Part shown: positions 8,738 to 16,073 of the stretch, in pieces
How positions within the stretch are numbered: the first letter of the stretch is position 1
Layout: each line of letters opens with the position of its first letter
NCBI GenBank assembly: GCA_001915545.1
Contig: MNQS01000135.1
Span: forward strand, 1 to 64,000
DNA from: Bacteroides sp. 43_108
GTDB lineage: Bacteria; Bacteroidota; Bacteroidia; Bacteroidales; Bacteroidaceae
Reading direction: 5' to 3'
DNA length: 64,000 nucleotides
Position numbers and translations under genes: made by a program
Notes under the pieces: generated by a model
Database searches by the model: none
Seen by the model: the letters and a program-made list of their open reading frames with translations, nothing else
What the model was told of the DNA's origin: nothing

Positions 8738-9274
8738 ATGATCAGAATTAAAGACAAAAGTTTCATCCTGTCCATTACGGATGAAACCATACAAGAAAAA
8801 GTTAAGACTGTGGCTCAGAACATAAGCCACGATTTCTGTGGCGAACAGCCGGTAATGATCTGCATTCTCAACGGAGCATTCATGTTCGCCGCCGACCTCG
8901 TGCGTTATCTGACAATACAGCCGGACATCATTTTTGCCAAATTCGCCTCATACGAAGGAATCGACACTACAGGAAACGTCAAAGAACTTATTGGTGTCAA
9001 TGCCGATCTCAAAGGACGCAAGGTAATCATTGTGGAAGATATTGTAGACACCGGCACCACCCTCAAACATATTCAGAAAGAACTGCAAGGCAGAGGAGCA
9101 ATCGAGGTCAAAACCGCATCACTGCTTGTAAAGCCAGGCAAGCTGAAAGAGGATGTGAAAGTGGACTACTGCGCAATGGAAATACCCGACGACTTCATTG
9201 TAGGCTACGGCATGGACTACGACGGACTTGGGCGCAACCTGAAAGACATATATACGGTTGAAGAAGACCAATGA
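8738..9274 (+). CDS. hpt: Hypoxanthine phosphoribosyltransferase
   Basis: 178 residues, the usual length. It converts hypoxanthine (and often guanine) with PRPP to IMP or GMP in purine salvage. The PRPP-binding loop VEDIVDTGTTL lies at about residues 96-106, and the substrate hood and metal site include VGYGMDYDGLGRNL near the C-terminus. It is 58 bases upstream of adk, so the two nucleotide-metabolism genes may form one unit. Confidence 0.94.
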   Translation: MIRIKDKSFILSITDETIQEKVKTVAQNISHDFCGEQPVMICILNGAFMFAADLVRYLTIQPDIIFAKFASYEGIDTTGNVKELIGVNADLKGRKVIIVEDIVDTGTTLKHIQKELQGRGAIEVKTASLLVKPGKLKEDVKVDYCAMEIPDDFIVGYGMDYDGLGRNLKDIYTVEEDQ

Positions 9275-9332
9275 AGAGAATAATGTTTATACAACATAAA
9301 TATAATTAATCACAAAAAACAACGACAAAATA

Positions 9333-9908
9333 ATGAAGAACATCATCATTTTCGGTGCCCCAGGCTCAGGCAAAGGCACATACAGCGACGAAATCGTCAG
9401 CAAGTACGGAATGGGACACATCTCTACAGGAGACGTGCTCAGAGGTGAAATCAAGAACGGCACAGAGCTCGGAAAGATAGCTAAAGGCTACATCGACAAC
9501 GGACAGCTCATTCCTGACGAACTCATGATCGACATCCTCGCTAAGACATACGATGCACAGACTCCAGGAAAAGGTGTGATTTTCGACGGATTCCCACGTA
9601 CAATCGCACAGGCAGAGGCTCTCAAGAAGATGCTCGCAGAGCGCAACACAGACATGGGCATGATGATTGAACTCGTTGTTGACGAGGAAACTCTCATGGC
9701 TAGACTTCTCAACAGAGCTAAGGAACAGGGACGTGCTGACGACAACGAAGAGACAATCAAGAAGCGTTTCGAAGTGTACAGAAATCAGACTGCTCCACTT
9801 TCTGACTGGTTCGAGAAGGAAGGACTCCGCCACACATTCACTTGGAAGGGTTCAAAGGAACAGATGCTTGAAGACATCTTCAATGCTATCGATGCTGAAA
9901 ACAAATAA
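9333..9908 (+). CDS. adk: Adenylate kinase
   Basis: 191 residues. It catalyses AMP + ATP to 2 ADP. The P-loop GAPGSGKGT is at residues 7-15, the AMP-binding segment STGDVLRGE follows, and the DGFPRT motif lies near residue 84. The LID region (after RLLNRAKEQGRADD) is short and has no zinc-binding cysteines, so this is the short form. The gene is followed by a strong terminator at 9996-10038. Confidence 0.96.
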   Translation: MKNIIIFGAPGSGKGTYSDEIVSKYGMGHISTGDVLRGEIKNGTELGKIAKGYIDNGQLIPDELMIDILAKTYDAQTPGKGVIFDGFPRTIAQAEALKKMLAERNTDMGMMIELVVDEETLMARLLNRAKEQGRADDNEETIKKRFEVYRNQTAPLSDWFEKEGLRHTFTWKGSKEQMLEDIFNAIDAENK

Positions 9909-9995
9909 AGCATCTGAACTGATTGAAAAATCAAAAGGTCTGATGAAACTCAATTCGGACCTTACAACACTTTGAGGCCAAGTCCTTAAGATACG

Positions 9996-10038
9996 AAGCG
10001 TGCATAATGGACAAACATTGTCCATACGCACGCTTTTT
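9996..10038 (+). terminator. Strong two-segment terminator after adk
   Basis: An outer 8-bp stem (9996-10003 with 10028-10035) encloses a perfect inner 8-bp stem (10007-10014 with 10018-10025, 3-nt loop). A run of T residues follows to 10038. Confidence 0.85.
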
Positions 10039-10067
10039 TCAATCCACCTTCCGCACCACTGGAAATC

Positions 10068-10652
10068 ATGAAAAACAATCTAAACGAATATCGGCTCACA
10101 GACATCGACCTGTCAGCTCTTCGCGACTTCATCATCAGTCAAGGCACTACAAGAATCATACAGAAGAAGGAATATCTTCTTCAGCAGGGCGACATGTGCA
10201 GACATGTAGGGTACATATCAGAAGGCATGTTCCGATACAAAAGGCTTGACAGCAACGGAGACGAACACATCACCGGTTACAGTCTCGAAGGTGACCTTGT
10301 CGGCGAATACAGTTCATGTCTCTGCGGACGTCCGTCGCTCAGCAGTATACAGGCCATAAAAGACAGCCGTGTACATCTCATCACATATACGGAACTCGAA
10401 CAGTTCTGGAACTCCTCGCCCGAGAATCAGCGCATCGGAAGAATCCTTGCCGAACAGCTCTTCGCCATGACATACCGAAGGCTTACAGACTCATACTGCT
10501 GCACGGCTGAGGAAAGATACATAGACTTCATGAACAGATATCCGGACCTTAAGGAACTCATTCCACTGAAAGAAATTGCATCATTTATCGGCGTCACACC
10601 AGAGACCGTCAGCGCAATACGCAAGAAACTGCTCAAGACCGACAAATCTTGA
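10068..10652 (+). CDS. Crp/Fnr-family transcriptional regulator
   Basis: 194 residues. The N-terminal cyclic-nucleotide-binding-like jelly roll covers about residues 15-115 (IQKKEYLLQQGD, then GYISEGMFRY). A long dimerisation helix follows, and a helix-turn-helix lies at about 168-190 (LKEIASFIGVTPETVSAIRKKL). There is no cysteine cluster for an iron-sulfur centre, so it is probably not a true Fnr. Short regulators of this kind are numerous in Bacteroidales and most have unknown effectors. The SDR gene starts 71 bases downstream on the same strand and is a plausible target. Confidence 0.88.
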   Translation: MKNNLNEYRLTDIDLSALRDFIISQGTTRIIQKKEYLLQQGDMCRHVGYISEGMFRYKRLDSNGDEHITGYSLEGDLVGEYSSCLCGRPSLSSIQAIKDSRVHLITYTELEQFWNSSPENQRIGRILAEQLFAMTYRRLTDSYCCTAEERYIDFMNRYPDLKELIPLKEIASFIGVTPETVSAIRKKLLKTDKS

Positions 10653-10684
10653 AATATTTAAAGAAAAATGCCGATTCACAGGTA

Positions 10685-10692
10685 TACCTTTG
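10685..10692 (+). promoter_or_regulatory. Possible −7 box of the SDR gene
   Basis: TACCTTTG lies 31 bases before the SDR start codon. No clear −33 TTG is present, which may mean it needs an activator. Confidence 0.35.
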
Positions 10693-10722
10693 CTCCACTA
10701 AACAAAAAAGGCAGAATATCAA

Positions 10723-11439
10723 ATGGAAAAAGTAATCATCATCGGAGCATCATCGGGTATTGGAAGAGAGGTCGCCCTGCTCTACTCGGAAACAGAAGCA
10801 AGAATCGGCATAATGGGAAGAAGGGAAAACAAGCTCAAGGAACTGGCATCCAGTGCACCGGACAAATTCATAGCCAAAGCATGCGATATATCGGACACGA
10901 CAAGCACAGAACATGCTTTGACAGAGCTGACCGAAAAGCTGGGCGGTATGGACACAATCATTGTAAGCGCAGGCACTGGAGAACTGAACGATGCTCTGGA
11001 ATATAGTCCTGAAGCAAGAACCATAGCAACGAACATTGTCGGATGGACGTACATAATAGACTGGAGCGTAAGACACTTCATAAAGCAGGGCTACGGTCAT
11101 CTGGCAGTCATCACTTCGGTCGGAGGCCTGAGGGGCAACGGCACCGCACCTGCATACAATGCCTCAAAAGCTTACCAGATAAACTACACAGAGGGAATCA
11201 GACAAAAAATCTTCAAGTTGAAACTTCCCATATACATAACCGACATCCGACCGGGATTTGTAGACACAGCCATGGCAAAAGGCGAAGGTCTCTTCTGGAT
11301 TGCTCCAGTTGAAACTGCAGGAAAACAAATATTCCGAGCCATGAAAAACAAGAAAAAGACCATCTACATCACCAAACGCTGGAAACTGATAGCATTCATT
11401 CTGAAAGCAGTTCCTTCATTCTTATATTGCAGAATCTAA
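10723..11439 (+). CDS. Short-chain dehydrogenase/reductase (SDR)
   Basis: 238 residues with the classical SDR layout: cofactor loop GASSGIGR from residue 8, a serine in VITSVGG near 130, and the catalytic YxxxK as Y145 and K149 (AYNASKAYQINY). An NAD(P)-dependent oxidoreductase; the substrate cannot be inferred. The hydrophobic, basic C-terminus (WKLIAFILKAVPSFLY) may associate with the membrane. It follows the Crp-type regulator on the same strand. Confidence 0.88.
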   Translation: MEKVIIIGASSGIGREVALLYSETEARIGIMGRRENKLKELASSAPDKFIAKACDISDTTSTEHALTELTEKLGGMDTIIVSAGTGELNDALEYSPEARTIATNIVGWTYIIDWSVRHFIKQGYGHLAVITSVGGLRGNGTAPAYNASKAYQINYTEGIRQKIFKLKLPIYITDIRPGFVDTAMAKGEGLFWIAPVETAGKQIFRAMKNKKKTIYITKRWKLIAFILKAVPSFLYCRI

Positions 11440-11725
11440 TCATACATAAGAAACATAAGTGAAAAAACGTACATAAGCCTCTAACAGAAAATCTGCGAGG
11501 GCTCACAGCAAAGAACATACGCGCTCGAAATTTTTGCCGTGAGCCCTCGCAATTATGCCTGCACAGATGTACAGACACAGAATAAGAGAACAAACAAATA
11601 CATGAAAGCTGACAGGATACACAAACATGTTTATGTATGGCAAACAATAGTTCCATGTGACCGTAAATCCCTATCAGACTGAAAAAAAAACAGAAGAAAC
11701 TATTGACAAAACAGATTTCAGTAGA
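11440..11725. other. Non-coding stretch between the SDR gene and the RNA promoter
   Basis: Apart from palindromic repeat A, this stretch has no convincing gene. A minus-strand reading frame (11396-11920) runs through it, but its sequence is rich in Cys, Phe and His, has no recognisable domain and overlaps the repeat. Confidence 0.5.
11495..11550. repeat. GC-rich palindromic intergenic repeat, copy A
   Basis: A perfect 12-bp inverted repeat (GCGAGGGCTCAC at 11495-11506, complement at 11539-11550) with a 32-nt loop containing GCGCTCGAAA. It shares arms with elements near 29152 and 59148. It sits just after the SDR stop and could fold as a terminator-like hairpin, but there is no T tract directly after it. 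Confidence 0.7.
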
Positions 11726-11733
11726 TATATTTG
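11703..11733 (+). promoter_or_regulatory. Promoter of the leader/small RNA before the AAA ATPase
   Basis: TTG at 11703-11705 and TATATTTG at 11726-11733 are separated by 20 bases, a near-ideal Bacteroidota promoter. Transcription should begin near 11740. Confidence 0.65.
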
Positions 11734-11804
11734 CAGGCATGAAGGCTTCGCATGCCGAATTATTGAAGTACGAAGCAACATAACATAAAACAACAAAAAA
11801 CATT

Positions 11805-11861
11805 ATGTCAAAGAAGTTCAACAACAGATTCTTAGGATTTGCCCCACCGCAGTTGCGGTGA
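11805..11861 (+). CDS. Possible 18-residue peptide, MSKKFNNRFLGFAPPQLR
   Basis: A short open frame begins with ATG behind an A-rich stretch typical of Bacteroidota translation starts and ends in TGA. The peptide is basic with a hydrophobic FLGFAPP core. It lies inside the predicted leader/small RNA. At this length an open frame can arise by chance, so it is only a candidate leader peptide or small protein. Confidence 0.3.
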   Translation: MSKKFNNRFLGFAPPQLR

Positions 11862-12023
11862 ATGTAAGGCAGATGAACGTGGTGCGCAGTTTTGTATACG
11901 CAACGGAAAAACAGCTCCACACAAATCTGCCGGATACACTTTCGGGCAAATGTAAATGAAGAATCTATGCTGCAGAATTATCTGTGGCCGTAGGTGTTGT
12001 GTTCTTTGACATTTGAGTTTTTC

Positions 12024-12061
12024 ACTCCAGCTTCAGATGGGAAGCCGGAGTTATTCTTTTT
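12024..12061 (+). terminator. Terminator-like hairpin in the leader of the AAA ATPase gene
   Basis: An 11-position stem with one A-C mismatch (12024-12034 with 12041-12051), 6-nt loop and a T-rich tail. It would end transcripts from the promoter at 11703 before the ATPase gene. Confidence 0.6.
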
Positions 12062-12066
12062 GCTAT

Positions 12067-12098
12067 GCTTTCCCCCGCAGTAGAGGAAAGCTGATTTT
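12067..12098 (+). terminator. Second terminator-like hairpin before the AAA ATPase gene
   Basis: A 7-bp stem (12067-12073 with 12085-12091) is followed by six T residues, 42 bases before the ATPase start. Confidence 0.45.
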
Positions 12099-12139
12099 TT
12101 ATACTAAAATCTAAATCACAATCAAACATTTGTTGTTTT

Positions 12140-14053
12140 ATGAAAAATAATCATGTTTTACGCATTATGCGTGCCTCAGAAGAAAATACTTGTACACAGG
12201 AATTTGTAGACTACACGATGAGAGCCGAAATAAGGTTCTCGAGTTACGTATATTTCGTTAAGGAGATTTCAATCTTCGTTTACGACGCACACAGACAGCT
12301 TGCAGGGAAAAGCACTCTGCAAGTGAGGAAGAATCAGAAAAAAGTGAAAGTGTGCCAGTTCGAAATAGCAACAGACCATGTATGGGAAGAAGGCAGATAC
12401 ATGGTGCACATCATGTGCAACGGTATATACAGATGGCTGGCTGAAATCAACATCGGCGATGAGTGCTGCGACGGAGGCAGTTATGCAAGAGCTGAAATGA
12501 AAAATTTCAGCGAATATGGTGCCGAGAAACTTTTCGCAGAAGAACTAAGACACAAATCGTGGTGGACAAGATTGAAAAGCGAAAGGGTGAGCACACGTCT
12601 GGCCGGAGAACTGGTGGAAAAGCTCTATATACAGAGATGCTTGGTTGAAGACGGTGCATGCAGCCAGACTCCTCACATGATTGTAAGCGGAAAGAAATAC
12701 GATGCCATATTTTTTGCAATGTTCATTTTATCCGCTTATGTGACGGACGACAACATAAAGGCCCGCTTCAGATTGTCTCTTGATGATCTGATACACGGCA
12801 TAGTCAGCCTGGACGAACTTACGGTGCAGATACAGACGCACAAAGTGGTGGCTATGGCTATAACCAAGGCTGAATACAACGACAATCTGGTATCGAAGCT
12901 GGATGAACTAGCCGGCATTATAAATAACGGTGATTTCAACAATTCAACATTCATTTTCTACGGTGAGACTGAAAATATAGTTGATTTCAGAAGCAACTGC
13001 AAAGCCATCGATGAACTTTTAGGAGACGCTAACACGTTCTGCACAACAGACAGTGAAACGTATGCCGACAGCGTAGAAGACGAAGATTTCAAACTCTTTG
13101 AAGAAACGTTTGAGGAATACAAATCTGATTGCACGCCTGAAATCAAGGAAGAAAACGTTGACAACGGTATGCATGCAGAAACAGAACTGCAGAAACTGAT
13201 TGGTCTGGAAAAGCTGAAAAACGGAATACACGAAGCACGCATGCAGGCTCTTTTTCAGAAAGAAAGGCGCATGCTATGCCTGGAAAGTTTGACTGACAAC
13301 AGGCATCACATGCTCTTCATGGGAGGACCGGGGACTGGAAAAACTACTGTTGCAAGACTTGTCGGAAAGATGTACCACAGCATGGGACTGCTCAGCAAAG
13401 GTCATACTGTCGAAACAGACCGCACAAAACTTTTAGGCAAGTTCATAGGACATACGGAAGACAACATGAAAGAAATCATTGAGAAGGCACGTGGAGGCGT
13501 GCTGTTCATTGATGAAGCATATACTCTGATTGACAGTGGCGATGACTCCAACGACTTCGGCAAGGAGGTGCTGAATTCTCTGCTGACTGTTCTGTCAGAA
13601 CCCAATCCTGACATGATAGTAATATTGGCCGGATATGAGGACAAGATGATGAATCTGTTGAAGTTCAATCAGGGACTGAAAGACAGATTTCCGCTTTGCT
13701 TCCGTTTCGAGCATTACACAAAGCAGGAACTTATGGAAATATGCCATGCAATACTGAAAGAACGCAATTTCATATTGACCAAAGAGGCTGAAAGAAGAAT
13801 AGAAAACATTATAGAGAAAGCTGTGGCACAACGCGACAGATACTTCGGAAACGGAAGGTGGATTCACAATCTGATAGAACACGGAGTAATAAAAAGCATG
13901 GCCAAACGTGTTATGTCGACTCCGCACAATCCATACGACAGCCACCTGCTTTGCACAATTGAGGAAAGTGATGTAATAGACACAGAACTCAACTATATCG
14001 GATGCAGCACAGTGAGCATTGCACCTCCTAGACACATTGGATTCACGGCTTGA
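12140..14053 (+). CDS. CbxX/CfqX-type AAA ATPase with an unassigned N-terminal region
   Basis: 637 residues. The C-terminal third is an AAA module of the CbbX/SpoVK type: Walker A GGPGTGKTT at about 394-402, Walker B VLFIDEAYTL at about 454-463, sensor AGYED near 497 and the arginine finger in GLKDRFPL near 517. Residues 1-120 contain RFSSYVYFVKEISIFVYD, probably a beta-rich module. Residues 120-330 are mostly helical, ending in an acidic linker. Neither N-terminal part was recognised. Relatives are rubisco activases and other remodelling ATPases, so it may remodel a protein complex; no partner gene is adjacent. The gene follows a 400-base leader with two terminator-like hairpins. Confidence 0.85.
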   Translation: MKNNHVLRIMRASEENTCTQEFVDYTMRAEIRFSSYVYFVKEISIFVYDAHRQLAGKSTLQVRKNQKKVKVCQFEIATDHVWEEGRYMVHIMCNGIYRWLAEINIGDECCDGGSYARAEMKNFSEYGAEKLFAEELRHKSWWTRLKSERVSTRLAGELVEKLYIQRCLVEDGACSQTPHMIVSGKKYDAIFFAMFILSAYVTDDNIKARFRLSLDDLIHGIVSLDELTVQIQTHKVVAMAITKAEYNDNLVSKLDELAGIINNGDFNNSTFIFYGETENIVDFRSNCKAIDELLGDANTFCTTDSETYADSVEDEDFKLFEETFEEYKSDCTPEIKEENVDNGMHAETELQKLIGLEKLKNGIHEARMQALFQKERRMLCLESLTDNRHHMLFMGGPGTGKTTVARLVGKMYHSMGLLSKGHTVETDRTKLLGKFIGHTEDNMKEIIEKARGGVLFIDEAYTLIDSGDDSNDFGKEVLNSLLTVLSEPNPDMIVILAGYEDKMMNLLKFNQGLKDRFPLCFRFEHYTKQELMEICHAILKERNFILTKEAERRIENIIEKAVAQRDRYFGNGRWIHNLIEHGVIKSMAKRVMSTPHNPYDSHLLCTIEESDVIDTELNYIGCSTVSIAPPRHIGFTA

Positions 14054-14087
14054 AAATGGCGATTAGAGAAATGCAAACAACAAGAAA

Positions 14088-14123
14088 AGGGATGGTGGCT
14101 GATATACTAATGCCACCATCCCT
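14088..14123. terminator. Terminator between the AAA ATPase and the 82-residue gene
   Basis: A perfect 12-bp GC-rich stem (14088-14099 with 14112-14123) with a 12-nt loop lies 34 bases after the ATPase stop. It also lies downstream of the convergent minus-strand unit, so it may serve both. Confidence 0.75.
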
Positions 14124-14203
14124 GCATATTTCTAAATTCGTAAAATTTCACTCAAAAGTGAATATGGAAGTTTCCAAGAAACATCTGTATATTCACGGCA
14201 AAA

Positions 14204-14452
14204 TCAGATGCTGTATTCGGCCAAAATCTGAAGAGCCTTGTCATATATTGTAGTATCGTCAATACAGCACAGTCCGCCGTTTGGACCGGCTTCAAGATGA
14301 AGACCTGTACTCAAGCCTTCATCAAAATTGGTTCCACCGAAATAGTTGCGCACCGTATCTACATCCACGTTGAGCTCCTCGGCAATCCTGTGCATTGCGC
14401 CGTCAGGAAGTGCAGCCTTAAGCTCACGAAGTTCATTAAACGTAATAATCAT
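14204..14452 (-). CDS. Small conserved helix-turn-helix-like protein
   Basis: 82 residues, acidic. Residues about 5-35 (ELRELKAALPDGAMHRIAEELNVDVDTVRNYF) read as a helix-turn-helix; the rest (LEAGPNGGLCCIDDTTIYDKALQILAEY) is a short conserved tail. Similar small proteins are annotated as DNA-binding in many Bacteroidales, without an experimental role that I know of. It is the last gene of the minus-strand run that begins with the MoxR gene, 48 bases after the PAP2 gene. Confidence 0.72.
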   Translation of the reverse strand: MIITFNELRELKAALPDGAMHRIAEELNVDVDTVRNYFGGTNFDEGLSTGLHLEAGPNGGLCCIDDTTIYDKALQILAEYSI

Positions 14453-14500
14453 AAGAAAATACCTAAAAGTTGAAGACGCTTCTGCTTCTTAACCTGCATG

Positions 14501-15196
14501 TCAACGAATGCCAAGCGTCAGTGAAAAAACTACTATACAGATGTAATTGAAGAATACGGCTGACAGGAACATGTCCATGTCTGCTTTCATATATCCGGAA
14601 GATGTGAACTGTTCGGATATAAGTTTCACCGTTCCCATACGCATCTGAACGCGTCGCATAATAAAATAAAATAACGTGCCGATGGCAAAACCGACAATTG
14701 CACCAACAGTAACATCACCTAGATAATGAACGCCCAAGTAAAGACGTGTGAAAGTGGTAGTGGCACACCAAAAGAAAAGTACCGCTGTGACTTTAGGCGA
14801 ACGGAACAACCAAGCAAGAAAAGTGGCAACACAGAAAGTATTGCAGGCATGACCGGAGAAGAATCCGAAACGACCTCCGCGGTATCCATTGACAATATCC
14901 ACCAGATACATGATCTGTGGGTCCTGCGTAGGCCTCCATCGCGCAACTCCAGGTTTCACAATGCCGGAACAAAGTCTGTCGGCAACAAATATCATTACTC
15001 CAATGGTGATGAATATCAAGACCGAATCCTTTACAGAATTGTTTTTGAAAACCACCATAATAAGAACAAGCATCAGCAACGACCATGACAAAGTATTTGT
15101 CACTACATACATGAGGTTGTCCCAAAAGATGGAATCACTGCCATTGACGGCCAACGTCAACCTCTGATCTAAATCTAACAACTTGCTTAAATCCAT
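14501..15196 (-). CDS. PAP2-family membrane phosphatase
   Basis: 231 residues with about six membrane helices. The three phosphatase signature motifs are present: K-x6-RP in KPGVARWRP, the SGH motif in FSGHACNT, and SR/TR-x5-H-x3-D in FTRLYLGVHYLGD. Enzymes of this family dephosphorylate undecaprenyl pyrophosphate, phosphatidic acid or lipid A; here an undecaprenyl or lipid phosphate role is plausible but not proven. The gene follows batE by 52 bases on the same strand. Confidence 0.88.
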   Translation of the reverse strand: MDLSKLLDLDQRLTLAVNGSDSIFWDNLMYVVTNTLSWSLLMLVLIMVVFKNNSVKDSVLIFITIGVMIFVADRLCSGIVKPGVARWRPTQDPQIMYLVDIVNGYRGGRFGFFSGHACNTFCVATFLAWLFRSPKVTAVLFFWCATTTFTRLYLGVHYLGDVTVGAIVGFAIGTLFYFIMRRVQMRMGTVKLISEQFTSSGYMKADMDMFLSAVFFNYICIVVFSLTLGIR

Positions 15197-15248
15197 AAAA
15201 AACGTTGTGGTTCACATTAAACAATATCTGCTATTGAAGGACTTGACA

Positions 15249-16073
15249 TCAAATGATTTCAACGCTCTCTGCAGGAACCCAGCCTACTTTACCTTCTTCG
15301 AGGACTACTTCGTACCAGCCACGCATTGTCTTATCGCTGATTTCTACTTTTGTACCCTCGTGCATAAGAAAAAGATCGGTACTGCTGTCGCTTGGTGAAC
15401 TCTTTGCAGTAACACTCTGGGCAATCACAACAGCCGAGCTGCACTCATCGATTGATTTCTGCTGATTGTAGGCTGAAACATTGGCTATGACTACAACAAA
15501 CAGCATTGCCAAAGATGAATAGAATCCGACCTTGCGCCATAGTATACGCGACATGAAAGCATACACCAATATACCGCAGATCATAAGTGCAAAGGCGCAT
15601 ATACCAATAACGGCCCATGAATCGACACTGGTCATGTTCATAACGTTGCGAGCCCATGTTACAAAAAACAGTTCTGAAGGAGGTGTAACCTTATCTACAG
15701 TCTTGCCTCTTGCCAAAGCAAGGTTTGCACGGATATCGGCATCACCCGGATCAAGCATATAGGCACGTTCGTAGTTCAACACAGCTCCTGCTATATTGTC
15801 GAGCTTATAATAGCAGTTACCGAGATTGTAATACAATTCAGACGAAACGCCTTTCTCGGCCATAAGCGACTCATAGAGCTGAGCAGCCTTCTGGTAATCC
15901 TCTTTTTCGTAAGCCTCGTCAGCCTGTTTTTTAGTAGCGCCCTTTATGATGCTGACATTTGAAATACCTGTGCCCACAGAACCTAAATTCTGCGATGCAT
16001 CAGACTTTGCATCTGCAAAAAGTACTGCCAAACAGGCGAATAACATTATCAAATATCTTTTCATACAAATCAT
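15249..16073 (-). CDS. batE: BatE: TPR and SH3-like protein of the aerotolerance operon
   Basis: 274 residues. A signal sequence (KRYLIMLFACLAVLFADA) leads into tetratricopeptide repeats at about 50-115 (QKAAQLYESLMAEKG, YYNLGNCYYKLDN). Two membrane helices follow near 150 and 180, and the C-terminal 60 residues form a bacterial SH3-like fold ending in GWVPAESVEII. Its ATG overlaps the batD stop as ATGA, implying translational coupling; a start three codons later (16064) is possible. BatA-E was described in Bacteroides fragilis as aiding aerotolerance; the molecular function is still unclear. Confidence 0.85.
   Translation of the reverse strand: MICMKRYLIMLFACLAVLFADAKSDASQNLGSVGTGISNVSIIKGATKKQADEAYEKEDYQKAAQLYESLMAEKGVSSELYYNLGNCYYKLDNIAGAVLNYERAYMLDPGDADIRANLALARGKTVDKVTPPSELFFVTWARNVMNMTSVDSWAVIGICAFALMICGILVYAFMSRILWRKVGFYSSLAMLFVVVIANVSAYNQQKSIDECSSAVVIAQSVTAKSSPSDSSTDLFLMHEGTKVEISDKTMRGWYEVVLEEGKVGWVPAESVEII

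Larger units (their letters stand above)
11740..12061 (+). ncRNA. Candidate small RNA or attenuated leader upstream of the AAA ATPase gene
   Basis: The promoter at 11703-11733 is followed about 285 bases later by a terminator: arms 12024-12034 and 12041-12051 with one mismatch, then a T run to 12061. A second, 7-bp hairpin with a T tract lies at 12067-12098. The transcript would contain the 18-codon frame at 11805. No separate promoter is obvious for the ATPase at 12140, so this could be a regulated leader; it could equally be an independent RNA of about 320 nt. No Rfam family was recognised. Confidence 0.4.

Noticed and set aside
10007..10249. An 80-codon frame starting in the adk terminator
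   Set aside because: Its first codons lie inside the terminator hairpin and the rest overlaps the Crp-type regulator in another frame.
11396..11920. A 174-codon minus-strand frame in the gap after the SDR gene
   Set aside because: Runs through the palindromic repeat and the leader promoter, overlaps the SDR 3' end and has no recognisable domain.
11740..12061. tmRNA, RNase P RNA or 6S RNA
   Set aside because: None of the conserved features I know for these RNAs was found, such as the tRNA-like ends of tmRNA.
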